Below are positions 35,437 through 42,787 of a stretch of 43,406 nt of DNA, one piece after another. Positions within the stretch are counted from its first letter, which is position 1, and each line of letters starts with the position of its first letter. Source of the DNA: Candidatus Heimdallarchaeota archaeon (lineage in GTDB: Archaea; Asgardarchaeota; Heimdallarchaeia; Heimdallarchaeales; Heimdallarchaeaceae); NCBI GenBank assembly GCA_030611665.1, contig JAUWPI010000003.1:1-43406 (forward strand). The letters are read 5' to 3'. The position numbers and the translations under genes were made by a program. The notes under the pieces are model-generated. The model was not told the origin of the DNA, made no database searches, and worked only from the letters and a program-made list of their open reading frames with translations.

Positions 35437-37134
35437 TTATTCACTCAATTTTTTAAGTTTTTTACCTCTCAGTTTTCTCAAGAATATAATTACTACAGCG
35501 ATAATTCCTCCATACAGTGGTAGGAAATACAATCCGAAGAGATATGTCCAATTGTCCCAACGTAAAGGGTCACTGCCATGCTCTATCTCCCAGCCATCTT
35601 TTCGACCATCCTTGTCAGTGTCAGAAGTGAAAATGGATGTGTGATAGATTTTGAGCTCTTCATAATTAGTTAAACCATCGTTGTCTTCATCTTCATCAGC
35701 ATCATTAACTAAAGGATTCAGACCTATCTGCACCTCTAGGCCATCAATTAAGTCATCACCATCTGAATCTTTGTTAGAGGAGTTGGTAGAATAAAACATC
35801 TCTGTAACATCATCTAGATAATCCCCATCACTATCGATATTTCCAGTACTAAAGATGGATCCCCTATGGCGATACCAAGGTAGTGCTCCAAAGGATTGTG
35901 TTGTTGAAGAGGTAAAGCAATATAAAAAGGAATCAGCACCAAATATTATTTCCAGAGAGCCATCATTTTCTAAATCAGCAACACAGGGAGCAGCCCTACA
36001 TTCACCTTCCACGCTAGATTGCCATTCAACAGTTCCCAAATGATTGATGCAATACAAAACACCTGTATCTGTTACTCCCACTATTTCAAGAGTACCATCA
36101 CCATCAATATCAACTATGCTTTGATCTTCCAGAAAACCATTAAGAGATATACTCCATTCTTCGAATCCTTGATGGTCGAGACAATACAATCTACCATCAT
36201 CAGAACAAAAAATTGCTTCCAAAGTTTCGTCATCATCTAAGTCAGCTAAAGAGATAAAAGATGTATGATTTCCAATAAAACAACTCCATTCTTCACCACC
36301 CGTCGAATTTAAACAATAAATATGCGTATAAACAAACGTATCATAGGATGTAAAAAGAATCTCTAGCTGTCCATCATTATCTATATCAGCTATTGAAGGA
36401 GATTTATTTGCTGTCTCATTTGTGACAAAACGCCACTTTTCTTCTCCAGTGTGATCTAAACAGTAAAAATTGTTACTAATTGAACCAAAAAGAATCTCCA
36501 GATATCCATCATCATCTAAATCAGCTACACTAGCGGAATGAAAAACTTCATCGTTAAGTTTTTTACTCCATTTTACTTCTCCTAAATTGTCTAAGCAGTA
36601 AACATAGAAATCACGAGAGGGAGAACGCAATCGTCCTATGGTTAAAATATCCAGAATCCCATCCCCATCTATATCTGCAATGCAAGGAGTAGTAGCAAAT
36701 GTTATCTGCTCAAATCGCCATAGTTCTCTGCCTTTGTAATCTAAACAGTAAAGAAAATGCATATCTGCAAATAATATCTCCATTCTTCCATCATCATCTA
36801 TATCTGCTGCACTAGGATTTGTTGTTATCTGATACTCAGTTTCGTAAATCCACTGTACTTTACCATCAGAATCTAGAACATATAATTGATTTACATTTAC
36901 TTGATGTTCACCAGAACAGGCTATTATCTCAAAAATACCATTTCCGTCCAAATCTGCGATTAAAGGGGAAAGAGGACCAAAATAGTCCTCCTCTGATAAG
37001 AAACTCCATTCTAAAAGACCATCAAGGGAAGAAACCACATTTCTCTCCAATTGAAGAGGATATAGTTTACAATAACTATTGAAATAAAAACATAAAACGA
37101 GTGTGAGTACTAGAACCTTCTTCTTTAGTTTCAC
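35437..37134 (-). CDS. P3: FG-GAP/VCBS-like propeller + EF-hand surface protein
   Basis: A 565-residue secreted protein with eight Asp-rich propeller units, the Ca-binding segment (DSDGDDLIDGLE, then DEDNDGLTNYEE and DTDKDGRKDGWE) and C-terminal anchor. The signal segment (KKKVLVLTLVLCFYFNSY) differs from P4/P5, and the propeller is the most divergent of the set, while the last ~70 residues and the tail are nearly identical to P4. The start is GTG 37134, overlapping the stop of the winged-helix gene by four bases (GTGA), with AGTGAT as ribosome site. First of three tandem surface genes in the operon. Confidence 0.8.
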   Translation of the reverse strand: MKLKKKVLVLTLVLCFYFNSYCKLYPLQLERNVVSSLDGLLEWSFLSEEDYFGPLSPLIADLDGNGIFEIIACSGEHQVNVNQLYVLDSDGKVQWIYETEYQITTNPSAADIDDDGRMEILFADMHFLYCLDYKGRELWRFEQITFATTPCIADIDGDGILDILTIGRLRSPSRDFYVYCLDNLGEVKWSKKLNDEVFHSASVADLDDDGYLEILFGSISNNFYCLDHTGEEKWRFVTNETANKSPSIADIDNDGQLEILFTSYDTFVYTHIYCLNSTGGEEWSCFIGNHTSFISLADLDDDETLEAIFCSDDGRLYCLDHQGFEEWSISLNGFLEDQSIVDIDGDGTLEIVGVTDTGVLYCINHLGTVEWQSSVEGECRAAPCVADLENDGSLEIIFGADSFLYCFTSSTTQSFGALPWYRHRGSIFSTGNIDSDGDYLDDVTEMFYSTNSSNKDSDGDDLIDGLEVQIGLNPLVNDADEDEDNDGLTNYEELKIYHTSIFTSDTDKDGRKDGWEIEHGSDPLRWDNWTYLFGLYFLPLYGGIIAVVIIFLRKLRGKKLKKLSE

Positions 37135-37622
37135 GTTTTATCACTTGTATTCTTATACATATCAAGTTTTTCCTTTTCCTTTCTATATTGTATGAAGCTA
37201 ATTATACCATGCGCTGTTAAGCCAATTATTCCATTAATTGCAGCAGCAATAGGATCAAAGAAAATTAAAACTAATGTTAGAATTGCCATGACAAGAAGAA
37301 AACTCACCTTAAAGACATTATTTGTTACCAGAGTTCCCTTGAACAATCTTGCTTTTACAGTAGTTGAAACATTGAACGATTGTGTGGATTCACCTAATTC
37401 AGACAAAACGTATCTATTTGACGATAATTTTGTAACTAACCCTGCATCCTCTAGTCTAATTAAGTGCCTATTAACTGTATTAGAACTTCTCATCTTAGTT
37501 GCTCTTAATGCCTCTCTTATTCCTACAGTTTCAGGATATTGGTTTTTTATAAAAAGAAAAATCTTTAGAGTTTTAGGATCCTCTAAAGTTTCTTGTGATT
37601 CTGAAATTGTGCCTTCTTTCAT
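37131..37622 (-). CDS. Membrane-anchored winged-helix regulator
   Basis: A 163-residue protein with an N-terminal winged helix-turn-helix (residues ~17-80; IREALRATKMRSSNTVNRHLIRLEDAGLV split over helix, recognition helix and wing) followed by two membrane helices (~103-122 and ~125-145) and a charged cytosolic tail. One-component membrane regulators of this shape link an envelope signal to transcription. It lies between the unknown exported protein (12-base gap, GTGATG ribosome site) and P3 (4-base overlap), so it probably controls its own operon of surface proteins, possibly through the palindrome at 38416-38431 (inference). Confidence 0.78.
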   Translation of the reverse strand: MKEGTISESQETLEDPKTLKIFLFIKNQYPETVGIREALRATKMRSSNTVNRHLIRLEDAGLVTKLSSNRYVLSELGESTQSFNVSTTVKARLFKGTLVTNNVFKVSFLLVMAILTLVLIFFDPIAAAINGIIGLTAHGIISFIQYRKEKEKLDMYKNTSDKT

Positions 37623-37634
37623 AACATCACTTTT

Positions 37635-38369
37635 TCATGTTGTACTGAACATTGTTTCCAATAATTGGTTAATTGCATTAGTATAATGTGGGAATATGTC
37701 GGGTAAAATGGCCATGAAGTCTCGTTCCTCAAATTTTTTGTCTCTCTTTGTACCTGATCCAGTGCTATCTGAATAATACTCTGTAAATCTCCAATATTCT
37801 ATAAAAACAACATTGTCAAACGACCTGAATCGAAAATTAGACCCATCTTGGTAAGTATGCATGATTTCAAACATAATTTTACCAGTTGTAAAGTGTTCTT
37901 CTATTAGTTCATCGTAATTTTCCGTAACATCTACAATTTCTTGAGCTGTAGAGATATCCTTAGCAATAGCTGTTGAAAGGGGTGTGAAATGTTCAGGGTT
38001 TGTGGTATAATCTCCTATACCTCCATCAGGATTGTCGTGTGCAGTTATTCTCCACTCCCATTCGTCAGTTTCAAGGTTTAACCATGACGCTATAAAGCCA
38101 ACTGAATAATTAAAATATGGAAGTTGTGTTGCACTCCATGGTTGAGTAACTTCAGCAACAAATGTTAAAAAACTATAGAAGTAATCAGACCTTTCTGAAA
38201 TTTGTTCAGAAAGCATCAGTGGAGTATCGAAATTCCAATCAAAAGGAGGATATGGAAGAGTTTGTTTAGTACCAGTTATACCGAAGTAAATTCCTGAATT
38301 CATTGATGTTAATAAAACGGCAAACACAATTCCTAAAATTATGCTCTTTTTTGTGTCTGTGAATTTCAT
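37635..38369 (-). CDS. Exported protein of unknown function, first gene of surface operon
   Basis: A 244-residue protein with an N-terminal signal/anchor (SIILGIVFAVLLTSMNSGIYFGI) and a soluble Trp/Tyr-rich domain (LPYPPFDWNFDTPL, WEWRITAHDNPDGG, FRFRSFDNVVFIEYWRF). No C-terminal anchor. I recognise no family. The repeated aromatic residues and a compact ~200-residue size suggest a small beta-sandwich or lipocalin-like ligand-binding fold (weak inference). It opens the five-gene operon ending with P5; start ATG 38369 lies ~30 bases after a TATA-like AGTTTATTTAG, so the mRNA is nearly leaderless. It could be the sensor input for the membrane winged-helix protein encoded next. Confidence 0.65.
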   Translation of the reverse strand: MKFTDTKKSIILGIVFAVLLTSMNSGIYFGITGTKQTLPYPPFDWNFDTPLMLSEQISERSDYFYSFLTFVAEVTQPWSATQLPYFNYSVGFIASWLNLETDEWEWRITAHDNPDGGIGDYTTNPEHFTPLSTAIAKDISTAQEIVDVTENYDELIEEHFTTGKIMFEIMHTYQDGSNFRFRSFDNVVFIEYWRFTEYYSDSTGSGTKRDKKFEERDFMAILPDIFPHYTNAINQLLETMFSTT

Positions 38370-38397
38370 TGTTAATCATGAAAACAATATCTTGAAC

Positions 38398-38409
38398 CTA
38401 AATAAACTC
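38398..38409 (-). promoter_or_regulatory. TATA box of the surface-protein operon
   Basis: On the minus strand GAGTTTATTTAG, about 28-40 bases before the first ATG. It directly adjoins the palindrome on its upstream side. Confidence 0.5.
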
Positions 38410-38415
38410 CCTCAC

Positions 38416-38431
38416 GGAACACTAGTGTTCC
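38416..38431. promoter_or_regulatory. Perfect 16-bp palindrome next to the TATA box (candidate operator)
   Basis: GGAACACTAGTGTTCC is identical to its reverse complement. It sits six bases upstream of the TATA box of the five-gene surface operon, at the BRE/activator position, so a dimeric regulator bound there could block or help TFB binding. Confidence 0.6.
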
Positions 38432-38568
38432 ATAATGAAACATTTGCAACTTGTTTATCTCATGTAAATATTGAAATTAATATAAATATATAGAGAAAAA
38501 GGTTTACTAATACAGAAGCTGTAAAATTTATTTGATACCGATGATAGGATGAAATAAAACATTCTTCA

Positions 38569-40179
38569 TTACTTTTTCTTTCTATCTTGTTTTTTTAAAG
38601 GGCTACCTAAATCCTCCAATCTTTCTTTGAAATCAAATTTATCATAATCAACTCTTCTTTCCTTTTCTTGAGTTTCTATACGAGATGCTATTGTGTCTAG
38701 TTTATCAAAATTAGTTCGCTTTCTTTGTGTTCTCTCTTTCTCTTTCCTCATTTCTTCCTCTCTTGCATCAAAATCAAGTCTATATTTCAGGTATCCTTTA
38801 AGATTCATGTTCAATTTTTCTAGCTTTCTGTTTATGACAACAAAAATTGCTATTATCTCTAATGTTATGATAATTAAGGCGTTCAGCAATCTATAGAAAC
38901 TGTCATCCATCGGAATAAATTGACGTAATATTATAGTAAAAATATACGATACAACAATTATTATTCCCGGAAAAAACAGAAATAGATAGCTCAGATCACT
39001 TACAAGAGAAGTAATCGCATAACCCATTCCAAATATGACAAGGACCACATATTTGATTATGAGATAAGTTGCAATTATCGCAATTATGATCCACGAAACG
39101 ATAATTAGTGAATCATTGCTAGAAACAAAGGCATAAACAACAAATGTAACAAGAAAAATTGTTACAACCAAATCCTGTAAAGCTTTTTCTCTTTTAATTG
39201 ATAAAATTCTTCTTACTGAAGTTTTGTGTTCCTCATTTGAACTTGCAATTCCTGAAAGCTTACTAGTTACAGCTGTTTTACGGCTGAATAAGTTGACTTG
39301 ACAGTGGATACAATGTTCTAAGAACATATCAGTTCTTTCACCACAAACAGGACAATTAATCAAATTAAATGTCTCTTCTAGTTCTTGCTGCTCTTTTTGG
39401 TTCCCTACCTTTTCCACGTGTTTAGTTTTCTGCTGAAGAAGAGAAATAAAAGTTCTGGCTTGAATATGCTCCTTTGTAGTGGGAATTTCAGTTCTTGATC
39501 TTCTATCTTTAATTAGGAACGCTACTTTAGCTGCATAGGGTAAAAGAGGCTTAGTTAAAACATACTTTCTAATTCTTGAGATATCAATTATTAGTTTTAT
39601 CCCCACAACAATTATCAATCCTGATTCAACGAAACCATTGAATGTGACCAAGAAAGCAAAAAATGCTTCATCCCCAGCAGAACTTGATATCGCGCTGATA
39701 ATTGATACTATGATGGAAAAAAAAGCATAAATTGCATAAAACGCGCTCCCTATTTTCAAAGAGAAGATTTTATCGATTTTCTTAAAAAGTTTGTTTAACA
39801 AATAAAAACCAAAAATCCTCCCTAAGATAACTACGTACCCAGTCAATCCTGCAAAGAATGGCCAACCAAGAACTGCCATATCTACAAGTACTGCTCCTGA
39901 AAACGCTGCCATCCACAAAGCAGTTTGTTTTCCTGTCTTTGTAATATGATCAACAAAATAGATGTCGGTAATAGCATGTATTCCGTATGCTATAGGCAGT
40001 AAACTAATTGCAGATAATGTAAAAAGGATGTATCCGATTAGTTGATAATATTCTGCATTATGAAAATATAAATTGTACGCGATATTAAAAAAACCGACAA
40101 TAATAAATAAAATGCACCCTGAAAAAATAATGATAGAATGAATTCTTATAGGTTGTTCTGCCTTTTCTTGACTTCTCAT
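38569..40179 (-). CDS. Multi-helix membrane protein with internal zinc ribbon
   Basis: About 536 residues. The first ~210 hold six or so membrane helices; a basic linker leads to a zinc ribbon (C276-x2-C279, C290-x2-C293; CPVCGERT). A second membrane unit of four to five helices follows, then a highly charged C-terminal helix (KYRLDFDAREEEMRKEKER). The second unit aligns with the protein at 31097: GMGYAITSLVSDLSYLF versus GEGYKLAYVINEILYLF, and KYRLDFDAREEEMRK versus KYLFDFKTRAEEQRK. I place the start at ATG 40179 because the TATA-like AAATATATTA (40219-40228) excludes the longer frame to 40260. Function unknown; no catalytic residues seen. Confidence 0.68.
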   Translation of the reverse strand: MRSQEKAEQPIRIHSIIIFSGCILFIIVGFFNIAYNLYFHNAEYYQLIGYILFTLSAISLLPIAYGIHAITDIYFVDHITKTGKQTALWMAAFSGAVLVDMAVLGWPFFAGLTGYVVILGRIFGFYLLNKLFKKIDKIFSLKIGSAFYAIYAFFSIIVSIISAISSSAGDEAFFAFLVTFNGFVESGLIIVVGIKLIIDISRIRKYVLTKPLLPYAAKVAFLIKDRRSRTEIPTTKEHIQARTFISLLQQKTKHVEKVGNQKEQQELEETFNLINCPVCGERTDMFLEHCIHCQVNLFSRKTAVTSKLSGIASSNEEHKTSVRRILSIKREKALQDLVVTIFLVTFVVYAFVSSNDSLIIVSWIIIAIIATYLIIKYVVLVIFGMGYAITSLVSDLSYLFLFFPGIIIVVSYIFTIILRQFIPMDDSFYRLLNALIIITLEIIAIFVVINRKLEKLNMNLKGYLKYRLDFDAREEEMRKEKERTQRKRTNFDKLDTIASRIETQEKERRVDYDKFDFKERLEDLGSPLKKQDRKKK

Positions 40180-40251
40180 TAACAGACATCCTGTTTGTCG
40201 TGTTCTTATATGGATGATAAATATATTATCTACTGATACCACACTTATAAT

Positions 40252-40302
40252 AGTATACAAAGAAAAAAAGTTCTCAAAGATCGTAAGGAAAATTATTTTT
40301 AG
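40252..40302. repeat. ~50-bp dispersed repeat, copy 3
   Basis: AGTATACAAAGAAAAAAAGT, then a diverged centre and AAAATTATTTTTAG. With copy 2 at 41059 it forms direct repeats flanking the small surface-protein gene 40354-41037. It shares the preceding TATAATAGT with copy 1. Confidence 0.5.
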
Positions 40303-40353
40303 ATTATTTTTTTTGTGATTAGATTTAATAATGAATAATACTTAGTTTTCTAG

Positions 40354-41037
40354 ATGAGAAAACTGTACAAATATCTTCAATCTGTCTGTTTCATCATCTT
40401 AGTTATTTTCCATTCTCCCTTGTTTTATCCTTACGCAGCTATTTCTGAATATACAATATATACTCGTATGACAGAAATAGTTGTTCCACCAGCAATAGAT
40501 TATAGGGAGAACTACCCTAATACAACTTTTTTTGAGTTCGAATATAGTTTTGAGATTATCAACCCCTCAGGTAAAACGTTGTATATAATAAGCCATACCA
40601 CTTGTCTTGTTTTTATATCTGGCAATCTATCTTTTGAGAATGAGCATTATATTGGTCATGTATGCGGACCAAGTATATGTGGAAATATGTTCACCAACCA
40701 CACTATTAACCCTGGAATCACTGAAGGAACGCTAATAATTAACCTAGAAGTGAATGATACTTTAGAAGCTCTTCCTAATGGTAACTACACAATTTGGAAT
40801 ATTCTTGATGACTCTGAAGAAAGACATAATTACCATAATTTTACATCTGAAATCGCTGTAAATGGTTCAAATATCAAAATAACTCATAATGGAGCTAATG
40901 AAACATTTACTTTTCCTGAAGAACCTACTCCAACACCAACCCAAGCCTACTTCTTTGTAGCATCTCTAATGTTTGGGATATTGGTCTTTACCATTATTAG
41001 AAAACAATATAGATCACATTGTTCTAAAAGAGCATAG
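40354..41037 (+). CDS. Small exported, C-terminally anchored surface protein
   Basis: A 227-residue protein with signal segment (SVCFIILVIFHSPLFYPYA), a sequon-rich beta body with a Cys pair region (HVCGPSICGN), a PEEPTPTPTQ linker, one membrane helix and a basic tail. It shares layout and scattered residues with the protein at 23411 (EIIN strand, LPNGNYT, acidic-Pro linker), so the two look like distant paralogues. Own promoter: AGATTTAATAATG at 40321-40333, ~27 bases before the ATG (leaderless). It is the only rightward gene among the leftward surface genes and is flanked by direct repeats, suggesting it was moved in by recombination. Confidence 0.65.
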   Translation: MRKLYKYLQSVCFIILVIFHSPLFYPYAAISEYTIYTRMTEIVVPPAIDYRENYPNTTFFEFEYSFEIINPSGKTLYIISHTTCLVFISGNLSFENEHYIGHVCGPSICGNMFTNHTINPGITEGTLIINLEVNDTLEALPNGNYTIWNILDDSEERHNYHNFTSEIAVNGSNIKITHNGANETFTFPEEPTPTPTQAYFFVASLMFGILVFTIIRKQYRSHCSKRA

Positions 41038-41058
41038 ACATTTCTAATAACTGTTGTT

Positions 41059-41110
41059 AGTATACAAAGAAAAAAGGTTCACACATGAATGGAAAAGAAA
41101 TTATTTTTCA
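41059..41110. repeat. ~52-bp dispersed repeat, copy 2 (3' flank of P2)
   Basis: AGTATACAAAGAAAAAAGGT ... AAATTATTTTTCA, overlapping the last codons of P2 just as copy 1 adjoins P5. On the P2 strand it is T-rich and can act as terminator. Confidence 0.6.
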
Positions 41111-42777
41111 ATGGTTTTAGATGCTTTTATCAGCCTTTTTCTTATGAGGATAATAACTGCTACTATGATCCCTACATATATTGGAAGAAAATACAACCCA
41201 AAGAGATAAGTCCAATTATCCCATTGTAAAGGGTCACTATCATGTTCAACTTCCCAACCATCTTTTCTCCCGTCTTTATCTGTATCTGCAGTAAAAATAG
41301 ATGTATGATAAATTTTGAGCTCTTCATAATTAGTCAAGCCATCGTTATCCTCATCCTCATCTGCATCATTAACTAATGGATTCAATCCTATTTGCACCTC
41401 AAGTCCATCTAGGAATCCATCGTTGTCTGTGTCTGGATTAGTTATGTTTGTTCCATAGAATTCCTCTGTTACATCATCGAGATAATCGCTATCTCTATCG
41501 ATATTCCCCGTTCGGAAAATAGAACCTCTATTACAATACCAAGGAAATGCACCTGAGGAATCAATACTCGGAAATGAATAACAAAGCAAATCATTTTCAG
41601 CACCAATCAGTATCTCAAGAACACCATCATCATTCAAATCTGCAACACATGGAGAGTTTGAGATTCGATTTTTTAAAATGAAATTTCCTGCTTCTATATC
41701 CTCATGATTAATGATGTAAAAAACCATATCATTTGAAGGAACCAAGATTTCTAGATATTTGTCGTTATCTAAATCAGCAAGAACGGGAGACATCATCTTA
41801 TTTCCTGAAGTGAAAACCCATTCAATTTCACCAGTATAATTCAAACAAAACAAACCTGTGCTTTCGGAGCCAAATAATATTTCAAAATAATCATCATTGT
41901 CTATATCAGCTACAACAGGTGATGAGGGAGTAGAATTAGCATTAAAATGCCATTTTTCTAAACCATTATTATCCAAACAATAAAGATAATTATCAAGAGT
42001 TACAAAAAGTATCTCTAGTTTCTCATCTTTGTCCACATCCACTGCAATAGGATTCTTAATTGAACCGGTTTCGTTTGCTAAGAATCGCCATTCTTCGTTG
42101 CCTTGATGATCCAAACAGTATAAAGTAGAGTTGTAAGTGCCCATAAGAATTTCAAGAGTCCCATCACCATCCAAATCTGTCACACAAGGAGAAAAGATTG
42201 TATTGCCATTAATTTCATATCTCCATTTTTCGTTACCTAAGTAATTTAGACAGTAAATTGTTGTGAGATAGGAACCTGTAAAAGTTGCACTTATCGATAC
42301 TACAATTATATCAAGTTCTCCATCATTATCAACATCAGCAATACAAGGAATACTAAGAACTATTGAAATTTCCTTTTGCCATTGTATTTTCCCTTTCTCA
42401 TTCAAACAGTATAGATTATACCCATCTGCTATTAGTATCTCTATTTTACCATCACTATCCAAATCTGCTATACTTGGAGAATTAACGATTTGTCCTTCTG
42501 TTGAAAATGACCATATATGGTTTCCTGAATCATCCAAGCAATATAAATTTCTATCAAGTGATCCAATTAATACTTCTAACAAACCATCGCCATCTAGATC
42601 TGCTACACAAGGGGAAGAAAAGAGAAAAGCATGATCTGCTTCAAATTCCCATTCCAAATTACCATCAAGAGAATATACTGAACGAATGCCCACCATTTTG
42701 AACATGGTATTTTCTGAACTAGCTAAGCAAAGACCAATAATTATCAGAAATGTCATGAACTTCTTCTTACTCTGCAT
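41101..42777 (-). CDS. P2: FG-GAP/VCBS-like propeller + EF-hand surface protein
   Basis: A 558-residue secreted protein with signal (KKKFMTFLIIIGLCLAS), eight propeller units, the Ca-binding segment (DTDNDGFLDGLE, DEDNDGLTNYEE, DTDKDGRKDGWE) and C-terminal anchor. The propeller is very close to P5 along its whole length, including VLIGSLDRNLYCLD and ILIADGYNLYCLNEKGK, but the phrase GTNITNPDTDNDGFLDG in the Ca segment matches P1 and not P5. ATG 42777 has GAAGGTAGC upstream and lies 10 bases after the P1 stop, so P1-P2 are co-transcribed. Same likely role as P3-P5. Confidence 0.8.
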   Translation of the reverse strand: MQSKKKFMTFLIIIGLCLASSENTMFKMVGIRSVYSLDGNLEWEFEADHAFLFSSPCVADLDGDGLLEVLIGSLDRNLYCLDDSGNHIWSFSTEGQIVNSPSIADLDSDGKIEILIADGYNLYCLNEKGKIQWQKEISIVLSIPCIADVDNDGELDIIVVSISATFTGSYLTTIYCLNYLGNEKWRYEINGNTIFSPCVTDLDGDGTLEILMGTYNSTLYCLDHQGNEEWRFLANETGSIKNPIAVDVDKDEKLEILFVTLDNYLYCLDNNGLEKWHFNANSTPSSPVVADIDNDDYFEILFGSESTGLFCLNYTGEIEWVFTSGNKMMSPVLADLDNDKYLEILVPSNDMVFYIINHEDIEAGNFILKNRISNSPCVADLNDDGVLEILIGAENDLLCYSFPSIDSSGAFPWYCNRGSIFRTGNIDRDSDYLDDVTEEFYGTNITNPDTDNDGFLDGLEVQIGLNPLVNDADEDEDNDGLTNYEELKIYHTSIFTADTDKDGRKDGWEVEHDSDPLQWDNWTYLFGLYFLPIYVGIIVAVIILIRKRLIKASKTIEK

Positions 42778-42787
42778 TTTGCTACCT

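Noticed and set aside
38693-38896. 67-codon plus-strand frame opposite the zinc-ribbon membrane protein
   Set aside because: Antisense shadow of a membrane-helix and Arg/Glu-rich coding region.
32041-41110. CRISPR array or IS element suggested by the repeated ~50-bp units
   Set aside because: Only three copies kilobases apart, no regular spacing, no terminal inverted repeats and no transposase or Cas gene in the window.
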